DNA of 57,852 bases from an uncultured Bacteroidales bacterium (GCA_902773055.1 CACYCZ010000124.1:1-57852); one strand, 5' to 3'; positions 18,061 through 27,340 are shown, numbered from the stretch's first letter. Translations and numbers: made by a program. Notes: generated from the sequence alone by a model not told the origin.

Positions 18061-19692
18061 CTATTGTTTTTCGGGCGCCTGTGGCATATGCTTGTTTTCT
18101 GCGAATAGTCTTTGTGCTTCTTTGACGTTGGGGTCTGTCAAATTACTGAATTTGATTCTTGTTTCAGTATCATAGAAATCTTCTAAGATCAGCGATATAA
18201 GTGTATTCTGCAGGAGAGCGTATGATTTTTTCAGCAGATTGTTGCGTTGTTTAACTCCATTCTGTGCTGCGTATAGGGCAAATTTATGTGGCAGGTCTGC
18301 TTTTTTCAGTTTTTTTACGGTCTCTTCCCAGTTTTGGTGTCCATTAAGGATTTCCCTGTTGTTGTCAACATAGATGTATGCGAATTTTGACACCCATCCT
18401 TGGTTTATAGCTTGTATATAATATGATGTTACTCCGAGAGTGTCTTCTGCAACAAAATAGTCAGGCATTACGCCTCCTTCGCTATAAACGGTCCTTCCTA
18501 ATCGTGTCTTGAATTTTTTTCCGTTAAGATGGATGCTGTCTTGTGATATATATTCTCCATTCTGAGCTCGTTTGACTAAGTCCATGCGATAATCTTCTCC
18601 TTCTCCCTGTGTGTATGGTTTCTGCAAGCAGCGGCCGGATGCGCTGTAATAGCGTGCTATGGTCAGGCGCAGGAGGCTTCCGTCGGGAAATTGGATGGGT
18701 TCTTGGACGAGTCCTTTTCCAAATGTCCTTCGCCCTACAATGACGCCTCTGTCATTGTCTTGTATTGCTGCGGAGAAAATCTCGCTTGCAGATGCTGAGG
18801 TTTCATCAACCAATACGATGAGGGGTAGATCCTGATAGCTGCCTCTTCCGTCGCTGGTGTATTCGGCACGTGGGGATTTTCTGCCTTGGGTATATACTAT
18901 GAGCCTGTCCTTGGGCAAAAATTCGTTTGCCATTCTGATTGCGGGAGCCATGAAGCCGCCGCGGTTGCCTCGGAGGTCAATGATGAGCTGCTTGAATCCT
19001 TCATGGTTTAGTTTTGCAAGTGCTACAAGCAGTTCCGGGTAGGTCGTGTCACTGAATGTACTTATTTGGATATACCCGGTAGTGTCGTCAAGCATATATG
19101 TTGCGGTGATGCTTTTGACCGGCACGTCACCGCGTGTTATTGTATAGCTTAATAATTTGGTCGCGCCTTTTCTCCTGATGCCTAATACTACTTTAGAGGA
19201 TTTTGGACCTTTCAGGTGTTTCATGGCATATTCGTTTGTCAGTTTTTTCCCGACAAGACTCTTTCCGTCTACTGTAATAATTTGGTCTCCTGCCTTTAAG
19301 CCCACTTCTTCTGACGGTCCTCCTTTGATGACCCTGACTATGCGCGCGGTGTCATTAAATATCGTGAATACGACACCGATGCCCGAGAAACTCCCTTTTA
19401 AATCCTGCATTTCATTTTCAACATCTTTGGCACAGACATAGGATGAATGAGGGTCAAGTTCTGATAATATCTGTGGCATGGCTTTCTCGGTAAGGTCGCT
19501 GATGTCTATTTTGTCTACATATTGGTCATCAATGATATGTAGCAGGTCATTGATCTTGTTGCTGCTGGTATTGATGATGCTTAGCCTGTTGCCTGTGAAA
19601 TGGTTGGCATAGAAACTGCCGATAATAAGTCCTATGATGATGCTGACTGATATTATAAGCGGTATATATTTTGTGGAGCGGTTGTTAACCAT
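18061..19692 (-). CDS. S41 family carboxyl-terminal processing peptidase
   Basis: A 543-residue CtpA/Prc-type serine protease. A signal anchor occupies residues 10-30 (YIPLIISVSIIIGLIIGSFY), followed by an N-terminal helical cap, a PDZ domain (GIGVVFTIFNDTARIVRVIKGG region and LKAGDQIITVDGKSL) and the catalytic core. IDLRGNRGGFMAPAIRMAN, LIVLVDETSASASEIFSAA with the nucleophile Ser and GVIVGRRTFGKGLVQ with the general-base Lys are all present, so the Ser-Lys dyad looks active. It cleaves C-terminal tails of envelope proteins in the periplasm. Gap to the upstream dCMP deaminase gene is 24 bp. Confidence 0.94.
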   Translation of the reverse strand: MVNNRSTKYIPLIISVSIIIGLIIGSFYANHFTGNRLSIINTSSNKINDLLHIIDDQYVDKIDISDLTEKAMPQILSELDPHSSYVCAKDVENEMQDLKGSFSGIGVVFTIFNDTARIVRVIKGGPSEEVGLKAGDQIITVDGKSLVGKKLTNEYAMKHLKGPKSSKVVLGIRRKGATKLLSYTITRGDVPVKSITATYMLDDTTGYIQISTFSDTTYPELLVALAKLNHEGFKQLIIDLRGNRGGFMAPAIRMANEFLPKDRLIVYTQGRKSPRAEYTSDGRGSYQDLPLIVLVDETSASASEIFSAAIQDNDRGVIVGRRTFGKGLVQEPIQFPDGSLLRLTIARYYSASGRCLQKPYTQGEGEDYRMDLVKRAQNGEYISQDSIHLNGKKFKTRLGRTVYSEGGVMPDYFVAEDTLGVTSYYIQAINQGWVSKFAYIYVDNNREILNGHQNWEETVKKLKKADLPHKFALYAAQNGVKQRNNLLKKSYALLQNTLISLILEDFYDTETRIKFSNLTDPNVKEAQRLFAENKHMPQAPEKQ

Positions 19693-19716
19693 TGTCTTGT
19701 AGTGGTTTTGATGTTC

Positions 19717-20172
19717 TTATTTGTTTTTGTTGTCTAATTGGAGATGTTCGACTATGATGTTGGCTTTTTTCAGCAGATCTATGCCGTCGGTAATGCGGTA
19801 GGGCTCGCCATATACGACTCTCTTGATGCCCGACTGAATGATGAGTTTTGCACATTCAAGGCAGGGGGATGCTGTTACATACAGGGTTGCTCCGTCGCTG
19901 TTGTTGTTGGAACGTGCCAGCTTGCTGATTGCATTTGCTTCTGCATGGAGAACATATGGATATGTGATGTTATTTTCATCTTCGCATATGTTAGGAAAGC
20001 CTGACGGCGTGCCGTTATATCCATCGCTGATGATGGCATTGTCCTTGACAATCAATGCGCCGACCTGTCTTCTTTTGCAATATGAATTTTCAGCCCAGAT
20101 GTTTGCCATACGCAGATAACGGCTGTCGAATGTTGCTTGCTTTTTTTTGTTCTCACTCATTTTTTGCTGCAT
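19717..20172 (-). CDS. Deoxycytidylate (dCMP) deaminase, ComEB-type
   Basis: A 151-residue zinc deaminase making dUMP from dCMP for thymidylate synthesis. The zinc and catalytic motif VLHAEANAISKLA (His and Glu) and the second ligand pair ASPCLECAKLIIQSG (two Cys) are intact; GALIVKDNAIISDGYNGTPSGF is the family's nucleotide-binding segment. Translation may begin at MQQKMSENK (20172) or at the fifth codon Met. The first choice overlaps the upstream M3 peptidase stop by one base (TAATG), typical of coupling. Riboflavin/competence-type CMP/dCMP deaminases share the fold, but size and motifs favour dCMP deaminase. Confidence 0.93.
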   Translation of the reverse strand: MQQKMSENKKKQATFDSRYLRMANIWAENSYCKRRQVGALIVKDNAIISDGYNGTPSGFPNICEDENNITYPYVLHAEANAISKLARSNNNSDGATLYVTASPCLECAKLIIQSGIKRVVYGEPYRITDGIDLLKKANIIVEHLQLDNKNK

Positions 20173-22253
20173 TATTTAATGATTCCATCTCGCCGCAATA
20201 GGGCGTCGATGGTCGGAGCTTGTCCCCGGAAGTTGCTATAAAGTACGTTAGGATCTTTGGTAGAGCCTTTTGACAGAATATTATCTCTGAACCGCGTAGC
20301 TGTTTCCCTGTTAAAAATACCAGTTTCCTGGAAGAAGGAAAAAGCATCGGCATCAAGGACTTCCGCCCATTTGTAACTATAGTATCCTGCTGCATATTCG
20401 CCAGTCATGATATGTTGGAATTGTGTTGACATGCAGACTTGCAGTTTTTCGCTGTTGATGATGGCTTTGGCCCATGATTTTTTTTCAAACGAGACGATGT
20501 CTTCTGTCAGAGGGTGTGTAAGTGTATAATATGCCATGTCCAGCAGACCGTAACTCACTTGATTCAGGCAGGCTGATGCGACGCGATAGTTGCGGCTTCT
20601 GATAATTTTGTCAATCATTTCTTCTGGTATGGCTTGCCCGGTCTTGTAGTGGAAGGCAAACGTCTTGAGGAAATCCTTTTCAAGGGCATAGTTTTCCATG
20701 AATTGAGAGGGCAACTCTACGAAATCCCAATATACGTTGGTTCCCGATTGAGAAGGAAATCTGGTGTCACTGAAAATCTCGTGCAGTGCGTGCCCGAATT
20801 CATGGAGGAAGGTCGTGACTTCGTTCAGAGTCAGCAAGGCGGGTTTCTTTCCTGTGGGTTTGGAAAAGTTCATTGTAATACCGACGTGTGGCCTTATGTT
20901 TCGGCCATTGTCGTCATGATACTGGCTTCTTATGCCGAAGGTCCAGGCTCCGCTCTTTTTGTTGTTTCTGGGATAAAAGTCTGCGTATAGCAGTGCCAGC
21001 AGTTTCTTGTCGGTATCATAGACCTCATAGACTTTTACATCTTTATCCCAAGTGGGGATATTATGGTTTTCCTTAAAGTCAATGCCATAGAGCGTATTGG
21101 CTAATTTGAATACGCCGTTGATGACTTGTCCTATTTCAAAATAGGGACGCAGTTTTTCCGAGTCAAAGTCATAATGCTTTACTTTAAGTAAATAGCTGTA
21201 GTATGCATAATCCCACGGTTTTACTTTGCCTAATTGCGGCGTGGTTTCTTTGATGAATTCTTTGAGCTGCCTGTCTTCGACTCGTGCGTGGGGCTTGTAT
21301 TTTTCTATAAGCTCATTCAGGAAATGGTTTACCTGTTCTTTGGAACCGGCCATGCGTTTGGTCAAGACGTAATCGGCATAGCAGTCATAACCAAGAATCT
21401 GTGCTTTTTCCTGACGTAAATTGACAATGGTTCTCACAAGGTCGCGGTTGTCATATTTGCCTTTTTTCATGCACAGGCGGTTGTATGCCAGCCATACCTG
21501 CTTTCTGAGCTTCCGGTTCTTGCAGTAGACAAGCAGTGGGCGAAAACTGGGGCCTTGCAGGGTGAAGGCCCATCCTTCCTTACCTTTCTCTCTTGCTGTC
21601 TGTGCTGCGCTCTCCAAATGGTGTGCATTCAGGCCTTTCAGCTCGTTGCGTTGCTCAACTGTAAGCAAAAAGCGGTTGGTGTCGTCAAGCACGTTTTTGG
21701 AAAACTGCAACGTTATTTTGCTTAATTCCGTGGATATCTCTTTCAATCTTTCCTGTTTCTCTCTTGGAAGATTTATGCCACGTTTTATAAAGTCTTCATA
21801 GGTGGTGTCCAGCAGTCTCTGTTCTTCAGCTGTGAGTTTTTCCTGTTTCTGCTTGACGGCTTCAATGCGCCTGAAAAGGCTTTTGTTGAAGTTGATATTA
21901 TTGTAGTGCTCGCTGACCTGGGGAGACAACAGTTGTGCCATTTCCTCTAATGTGTCGGTAGTCGCGTTGGAAAGGAAAATGCCCAGTACTGTCATGGCCC
22001 TGTCAAGAATTTTTCCTGTATGTTCCAAAGGCAGCAGCGTATTTTGGAATGTAGGTGTTGCAGAACAGTTGACAATTTCACTGATTTCTTTGTCCTCCTG
22101 CTCCATGCCGTAGATTATAGCTTCTTGGATGTCTTCCTCCTGAATCTGGTTAAATGTAATGGCTTCAAAAGGGGTATCGGGCATGAAAATCAGTGTATTC
22201 ACATGATTTTTTGCAGCATGGTTTTCTATGATGTGTTCTTTATGTTTCTTCAT
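20172..22253 (-). CDS. M3 family metallopeptidase (peptidyl-dipeptidase Dcp/oligopeptidase A-like)
   Basis: A 693-residue thimet-oligopeptidase-like enzyme. The zinc site is LNEVTTFLHEFGHALHEIF near residue 485, giving HExxH with a downstream Glu in SGTNVYWDFVELPSQFMENY. Helical N-terminal domains (residues about 40-330) form the closed channel that limits substrates to short peptides. No signal peptide is visible, so it should act in the cytosol on oligopeptides, including those from protein turnover. The first gene of the four-gene minus operon; the repeat element copy B lies upstream of it in the 432-bp gap. Confidence 0.94.
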   Translation of the reverse strand: MKKHKEHIIENHAAKNHVNTLIFMPDTPFEAITFNQIQEEDIQEAIIYGMEQEDKEISEIVNCSATPTFQNTLLPLEHTGKILDRAMTVLGIFLSNATTDTLEEMAQLLSPQVSEHYNNINFNKSLFRRIEAVKQKQEKLTAEEQRLLDTTYEDFIKRGINLPREKQERLKEISTELSKITLQFSKNVLDDTNRFLLTVEQRNELKGLNAHHLESAAQTAREKGKEGWAFTLQGPSFRPLLVYCKNRKLRKQVWLAYNRLCMKKGKYDNRDLVRTIVNLRQEKAQILGYDCYADYVLTKRMAGSKEQVNHFLNELIEKYKPHARVEDRQLKEFIKETTPQLGKVKPWDYAYYSYLLKVKHYDFDSEKLRPYFEIGQVINGVFKLANTLYGIDFKENHNIPTWDKDVKVYEVYDTDKKLLALLYADFYPRNNKKSGAWTFGIRSQYHDDNGRNIRPHVGITMNFSKPTGKKPALLTLNEVTTFLHEFGHALHEIFSDTRFPSQSGTNVYWDFVELPSQFMENYALEKDFLKTFAFHYKTGQAIPEEMIDKIIRSRNYRVASACLNQVSYGLLDMAYYTLTHPLTEDIVSFEKKSWAKAIINSEKLQVCMSTQFQHIMTGEYAAGYYSYKWAEVLDADAFSFFQETGIFNRETATRFRDNILSKGSTKDPNVLYSNFRGQAPTIDALLRRDGIIK

Positions 22254-22483
22254 CTGTTATAATGAAATACAAAATTACCACAAAGTTTTTATTGCAGAAA
22301 GCCTGTCGGGAATATATTTCCACCAAACTGCATATTGGACAGGATTAAACATGATTTTGGAGCACTTTCGCATGAGGAAAACTGTCGCCTGTAGGCTGCT
22401 GTTTTTTCAGAAGAGCTAATTTAGTAAATTTTAACAAAAATTGGGTGTCTTGTGTCTTCTCCTGTGAAGCTTTAAAATTTCTC

Positions 22484-22600
22484 AGGCCTTGCAGTTTTTA
22501 CTGGCAGGCCTACAAAATTTCACCAGCAGGCCTGCCAGTAAAAACGCGCAGGCCTGCAAAATTTGACCCCTCTACAGTGGCTTCTGAGAGGGGTGGAGGA
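22484..22600 (+). repeat. Copy B of the four-unit AGGCCT / 22-bp hairpin element
   Basis: The 432-bp gap 22254-22685 between two minus-strand genes contains this element and otherwise only AT-rich sequence. Four exact AGGCCT cores start at 22484, 22506, 22528 and 22550 (exact 22-bp period). Arms 22484-22511 and 22528-22555 match at 24 of 28 positions around the 16-nt loop 22512-22527. After the last core comes the family flank (GCAAAATTTGACCCCTCTAC), where ACCCCTCT (22566-22573) and AGAGGGGT (22587-22594) form a second 8-bp stem. It has no ORF or cas-like neighbours. Confidence 0.9.
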
Positions 22601-22685
22601 TTTAAGGTAAAATGAGTTGCTTGTATGTTAATGGTTGTTAATTAATCAGGATGCCTGCAGGAATGGAAGCGACAGGAAAATGGAC

Positions 22686-23222
22686 CTATCCGAAGAGTTC
22701 GTGCCACGCCATAAATTTGTCAGCCTGCTCCTGGCCGAACTTCAGCAGGCTGTTGTAGACATCCTGAGGTGTCTTTTCCCTGTTCAGTTTGGATTTTGAG
22801 TAGAATTTGTCGGCATAGCAGATGACTTGTTCTTCCATGGTTTCGGGGATATAGTCTTGAACAGGTATGGGGATGTGTAAGTTCTGTATGGTTTCTTTAG
22901 TCAGTCCGGTTCCGGTATGTCTTTCACAGATTCTGGCATATACATCCAATCCTTCTTGCCGAAGCAATTGTCCTCCTAAAAAGCCATGGGCAAGATAGCT
23001 GGCTTTGCCGTGGCAATGAATTGACGGGGCGTCAGTGAGGAATATGCCGATGTCATGCAACATTGAACCTTGTTCCAATATGTCTTTGTCAAGATTCAGC
23101 TCCGGGTGTGTGTCTGCAACATATAGAGCCCTTCTGCATACTTGGAGACTATGGGTGATGAGTGTTTTCTTGAGTATATTGTCTTCAGGATAATACTTGT
23201 CAATAATGCTTAAAGCATTCAT
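22686..23222 (-). CDS. HD-domain phosphohydrolase (HDIG type)
   Basis: A 178-residue protein with the HD metal site: LITHSLQVCRRAL (His24), GSMLHDIGIFLTDAP (His56-Asp57) and a later ERHTGTGLTKE segment carrying a further His. This matches the short HDIG proteins, cytosolic phosphohydrolases or nucleotidases of largely unknown substrate. The C-terminal half holds VICYADKFYSKSKLNREKTP, with the conserved Asp that completes the metal site. Its ATG overlaps the stop of the C10 protease gene (ATGA), so it is the second gene of a two-gene unit. The coupling to an exported protease gives no obvious functional hint. Confidence 0.87.
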   Translation of the reverse strand: MNALSIIDKYYPEDNILKKTLITHSLQVCRRALYVADTHPELNLDKDILEQGSMLHDIGIFLTDAPSIHCHGKASYLAHGFLGGQLLRQEGLDVYARICERHTGTGLTKETIQNLHIPIPVQDYIPETMEEQVICYADKFYSKSKLNREKTPQDVYNSLLKFGQEQADKFMAWHELFG

Positions 23223-25147
23223 TTCTTGAATATTTTTGTTGTCTTATTAGAGTCTTTAATGATATATATGCCTTTGGCCGGTTCCTGCAGGAGTTTGATA
23301 CCGTCTAAATTATAATACTCCCGTTTTCCGTCGGTATGTAAAGGATTGCTTATGTTGCTTAATTCCTGCAAAGTGGTAAATTGGACGCCGTGCATTTCTG
23401 ACCATGTGTTTCTGACAATGATGGTGTATTTGGTGTCAGGCTTGAGGTTGCTGAAAGTCACAGAGTCGGTAAAATTTCCGCCAGGTTGAAGATTCAGGAC
23501 GGTATAATGCTGCATTCCGAGTGATTTCGGATTATAATCTCCTTCGTAAAGACAATAGAATACATGGTTGCCGGACCAGTAAGTTTCCGATGTGTTGCTG
23601 TATTTGACATTCAGGGTCACCTGACTGGTGGTAGGCACAGGGGGTAAAATATCAACATTGACCTTAGGTGCTTTTGAATAAGCAACTTCAATGGTGTCGC
23701 AAAAAGTAGAAGTGCTGTCATCGGTAAATCCTGTAAGTATCCTTTGGCCGGTTTTCGTGAATGTACAGTATGCTGTAAGGCATTCTGAGCTATGTGGGGC
23801 GAGTTCGCATCCGGCCAGTGCTACATAGTCGATATCCTGTTCCGTGACATCCTTCTTGCCAGGGGGATATGTCGTGAGCAGGAACGAACTGATAACGGTC
23901 TCATCACTGATATTCCTCACAAAGATTTTCGCTGTTACATACCTGTTCAGGTCAGGCTGACGTGTAAACCTCACAGAGTCTATTTTTAGCCAGCTGGTCA
24001 ACGATAAAGGGCAGTCGATGACATATTCTAATGTGTCGGGGTGAAGCAGCAGGACTTCCTGATTGCAGTAACATCCAAAGAGCTGACCGTTTGGCGTCGT
24101 TTCACGCGGATCTTCATAGGTGTTTAGTATACTTAGGTCAAAATAGCCGTCGTATTCTCCGCCATATCCCCAGAGAATGTGGTACATGCCGTCAGCGTCA
24201 ATGCCGTCGACAATGAATGCATGCCCGGCTTGGGCTGTGGTGTATCCGGCAAAGAGGATGGGGCGGTGATTGCGCAGTTCTTCATATAGCAATTTGTGCC
24301 AGTTCTCAGCATTGAAGTCGGAGGAATAGATATGTCTGACATATTTATATCCGAATGATTGTCTCATTGTCTTTATCAGATTGCTGATGTTTGCTCCCGA
24401 AGAACTTGGCCCCCAGTTCATGTGGGTGGCTATGCCGCAGTAATAGCTGAGGTCTGCAACGGCTTTGGCCTGAACATCATTATATTCTCCTTCGTTGTAT
24501 TGTGCAAGAATGTTTTCGTAGTCGATGGCTGTGCCCGTGGGAATGGTGTCCACGGCATAGTGAGATGTCGTCCATCCGTAAAGGGTATCAAGAATTTGTG
24601 CCGGATATTTATAATAGGAAATAACCTGTTCCAAAGCTGTCGCGATGCATCCGACGATGGTCTTTTCCTCGCTTCCGTTGCTGTGCCTGTAGACAGGGCA
24701 GCTTGCATTGAAAGGTTCTTCCTGATGTCTGACAAAAGGAACAAAAGGTTTGACAGGTTTGTCAGGAGCGGGCTTATATATACTTCTGCCGTTAAGCTGG
24801 GGCGAAGTCTGCTCAGTAAACTGCAGTGCCTTGTTTTGAGCGTCAATAAGGATAAGGGTGCTTGTGGGAATGGTTTTTGTGTGGGTAGTGCCATATCCCA
24901 ATATATGGGGAGACTCTTCTGTTCCTCCAATTAAGACGAAATCATCCTCCAGGGTAAAGCAATATGTGTAGCTGTTTTGTAAAAGTTGGTTTTCTGCTGT
25001 ATGGCGTGAGATATATGCCTTTGAATGTGCTGCACGCTTTCCATACCATTCCATTGCCGTCTGGTAGGCCGTGGTTTGTGAAATCGGGGTGGCAAATATG
25101 GCCAGAGGCAGTATAAACAACAGGGCGATGCCGAAAAAGAACCTCAT
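23219..25147 (-). CDS. C10 family (streptopain-like) exported cysteine protease with C-terminal sorting-like tail
   Basis: A 642-residue preproprotein: signal peptide (FFFGIALLFILPLAIFAT), a Spi-like propeptide to about residue 125, then the catalytic domain. The nucleophile is Cys167 in TIVGCIATALEQVISYY and the base is His309 in AQAGHAFIVDGIDADG, followed by HILWGYGGEYDGYFDL with the family Trp. Residues about 390-595 are beta-rich, with a fibronectin-like part ending near YTIIVRNTWSEMHGV. The last 40 residues (REYYNLDGIKLLQEPAKG, then IYIIKD and a basic end) resemble the C-terminal tail of Prevotella exported proteins linked to type IX secretion. Likely surface-exposed or secreted. Confidence 0.9.
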   Translation of the reverse strand: MRFFFGIALLFILPLAIFATPISQTTAYQTAMEWYGKRAAHSKAYISRHTAENQLLQNSYTYCFTLEDDFVLIGGTEESPHILGYGTTHTKTIPTSTLILIDAQNKALQFTEQTSPQLNGRSIYKPAPDKPVKPFVPFVRHQEEPFNASCPVYRHSNGSEEKTIVGCIATALEQVISYYKYPAQILDTLYGWTTSHYAVDTIPTGTAIDYENILAQYNEGEYNDVQAKAVADLSYYCGIATHMNWGPSSSGANISNLIKTMRQSFGYKYVRHIYSSDFNAENWHKLLYEELRNHRPILFAGYTTAQAGHAFIVDGIDADGMYHILWGYGGEYDGYFDLSILNTYEDPRETTPNGQLFGCYCNQEVLLLHPDTLEYVIDCPLSLTSWLKIDSVRFTRQPDLNRYVTAKIFVRNISDETVISSFLLTTYPPGKKDVTEQDIDYVALAGCELAPHSSECLTAYCTFTKTGQRILTGFTDDSTSTFCDTIEVAYSKAPKVNVDILPPVPTTSQVTLNVKYSNTSETYWSGNHVFYCLYEGDYNPKSLGMQHYTVLNLQPGGNFTDSVTFSNLKPDTKYTIIVRNTWSEMHGVQFTTLQELSNISNPLHTDGKREYYNLDGIKLLQEPAKGIYIIKDSNKTTKIFKK

Positions 25148-25243
25148 TTTTTTCTTGGGTATAGCGAATGTTCGTTATGCAAAAGTAATGAATTTGCTAC
25201 CTTTGCAGAGGGTAATTTTGCCCAAAAATTAAAAAAAATAATA

Positions 25244-27298
25244 ATGAATCAAACAACGACAAACAGAAGGTCGGTCTTGACGTTCAAACGTTTTTCCTAC
25301 AAACCTTATTCTGTTTTTTGCAGTCTGAAACGTGAAATTCATATCGGATGCCTGTCAGTAGTTACATTGACTGCAGCGCATAACGGTGTGTTGGCATCAC
25401 GTTCCGACAGTTTGCAGATACTGCAGCAGAAACAGCCGGAGGGTGAGTTGAGCGAAATTGTTGTCAGTGGCCGCATTCCTGTCACGCTGGAACAATCTGC
25501 CAATAAGGTAGAAATTATTTCCCGTGACGAAATTGAAAAAGCCAGAGTGCAAACCATCAACGATTTGTTGAAACTATGCGCCAGTGTTGATGTGCGCCAA
25601 CGTGGAGCATGGGGAGTGCAGACAGACATTGGTATAGGAGGAGGAACAAACGAACAGGTCAGCATACTGATAAACGGTATATGCGTCAACAATCCTCAAA
25701 CGGGACATCTTACAGCCGACTTTCCTGTGGCAATACGAGACATTGAAAGAATAGAAGTGTATGACGGGGCATCAGCCCGTTGTTTTGGAAGTCAGGCATT
25801 AAACGGAGCAATCAATATTATTACACGCTGTGAAAAAAAGGATAATGCAGGTATTTCATGCGAATTAGGAAGTTATGGTACTGCGGGTATAGGTGGCTTC
25901 GGTAACCTGTCAACCTCAGGATATTCTCAGCGTCTGAGTGCTGAATATATGCGTAGTGACGGAGCAACCACCAACAGCGATTTTCAAAGAGTAAAAGCTT
26001 TTTATCAAGGTAATTATAAGGTAGATAATGCCAGCTTGAAATGGCAGGCTGGTTATAATTACCAGCGCTATGGTGCCAATACGTTCTATAGTGCTAATTA
26101 TCCTAATCAGTGGGAACGCAACAACAGGGTTCTTCTGTCCTTGGGGGGACACTCACAGCTTGGCAAATTGAAATTGGAACCGGTATTGTCAATGATTCGT
26201 TCCTATGACCATTTCCAACTGATACGCGGAACGCATACAACTGAAAATTTTCATCGGAATGACGTCTTTACATCAGCCGTGAATGCTTATACGCACTGGG
26301 CTTTAGGGCGTACAGCCTTTGGCGGTGAATTGCGTCATGAGGGAATACTGAGTTCCAATTTAGGAAAACCTCTTGATGAAAGCCGCTATGTCAAGGTGGA
26401 AGGTCATCCTGATATTTCTTACACGCGGCGTGATATTCGCAACAATGCCAGTTTCTTCCTTGAGCATCTGGCTTATATCCATGATTTTACTATGTCAGCA
26501 GGTGTGATGGCGAATCGCAATTCTTCTGTTGATGACCGGTTTCGGTTCTATCCAGGGGTAGATATCAGCTGGCGTGGTATAAAACGGGTAAAACTATATG
26601 TTTCATACAATCGCTCACTGCGCTTGCCGTCATTCACGGACCTTTATTACAAGAGTCCGACTCAGGAAGGAAATGTAGGCTTAAAACCCGAGGAAATGTC
26701 TACATCGAAGATAGGTGCCGATTATGCGTATAAGGCGTTGAGTTTTTCGCTTCAAGGTATCTATCGTCATGGTACAGACATGATAGACTGGGTAATGTAT
26801 CACGCCAATGACATATATCATTCAACTCAGTTTAAATTAGACAACTATGAACTGCTTGCCCACGTGAACATTGATTTTACCCGCACCAGATATATTGACC
26901 CGTTTCTCCAATCGCTCAAGATATCCTATATGTTCAATCATCAAAAACGATTTAATAGTACAGAAGTCTTCAAATCCAACTATGCGTTGGAGTATCTGAG
27001 GAATAAGTTGACGCTGAATCTGAATCATCGGATATATGGCCCGTTGAACGCATCATGGTACTGGATATGGCAGGATAGGATGGGGGGATATTTGATGACA
27101 GAAAACCATAGTGGAACAGTGCAGTTAAAAACCTATTCACCTTATTCCTTGGTTAACCTGAAAATCAGTTATTCGCAACCCCGTTATTCTGCGTTCATCA
27201 GTATGGAAAATATGACCAATCATACCTATTATGATTTTGGCAGTATTCCTCAACCGGGTTTTACCTTTTTGGTTGGGTTTGATGTGTCATTAAAGTGA
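25244..27298 (+). CDS. TonB-dependent outer-membrane receptor (BtuB-like)
   Basis: A 684-residue receptor. The long basic N-terminus (FKRFSYKPYSVFCSLKREI) before the hydrophobic signal segment resembles the extended signal peptides of Bacteroides BtuB-like receptors. The plug domain has LSEIVVSGRIPVTLEQSA (TonB box region), DEIEKARVQTINDLLKLC, SILINGICVNNPQTGHL and RIEVYDGASARCFGSQALNG, then INIITR, before a 22-strand type barrel. It moves a substrate across the outer membrane using TonB energy. There is no SusD partner, so vitamin, metal-chelate or small ligand uptake is likelier than glycan uptake. It is divergent from the C10 protease across 96 bp; I see no room for a cobalamin riboswitch. 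Confidence 0.88.
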   Translation: MNQTTTNRRSVLTFKRFSYKPYSVFCSLKREIHIGCLSVVTLTAAHNGVLASRSDSLQILQQKQPEGELSEIVVSGRIPVTLEQSANKVEIISRDEIEKARVQTINDLLKLCASVDVRQRGAWGVQTDIGIGGGTNEQVSILINGICVNNPQTGHLTADFPVAIRDIERIEVYDGASARCFGSQALNGAINIITRCEKKDNAGISCELGSYGTAGIGGFGNLSTSGYSQRLSAEYMRSDGATTNSDFQRVKAFYQGNYKVDNASLKWQAGYNYQRYGANTFYSANYPNQWERNNRVLLSLGGHSQLGKLKLEPVLSMIRSYDHFQLIRGTHTTENFHRNDVFTSAVNAYTHWALGRTAFGGELRHEGILSSNLGKPLDESRYVKVEGHPDISYTRRDIRNNASFFLEHLAYIHDFTMSAGVMANRNSSVDDRFRFYPGVDISWRGIKRVKLYVSYNRSLRLPSFTDLYYKSPTQEGNVGLKPEEMSTSKIGADYAYKALSFSLQGIYRHGTDMIDWVMYHANDIYHSTQFKLDNYELLAHVNIDFTRTRYIDPFLQSLKISYMFNHQKRFNSTEVFKSNYALEYLRNKLTLNLNHRIYGPLNASWYWIWQDRMGGYLMTENHSGTVQLKTYSPYSLVNLKISYSQPRYSAFISMENMTNHTYYDFGSIPQPGFTFLVGFDVSLK

Positions 27299-27340
27299 CG
27301 TTGCTTCAATATTTTTAAACAAGAAATAAGGGCTGAATTT

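Noticed and set aside
22484-22571. CRISPR array at the 22-bp repeat element
   Set aside because: Units are short and the intervening 16-nt linkers are related and partly self-complementary among copies, not unique spacers. There are always four units, and no cas genes are nearby.
25148-25243. Cobalamin riboswitch upstream of the BtuB-like receptor
   Set aside because: Only 96 bp separate the divergent genes, and I see no B12-box or multi-helix pattern; a cobalamin riboswitch needs about 200 nt.
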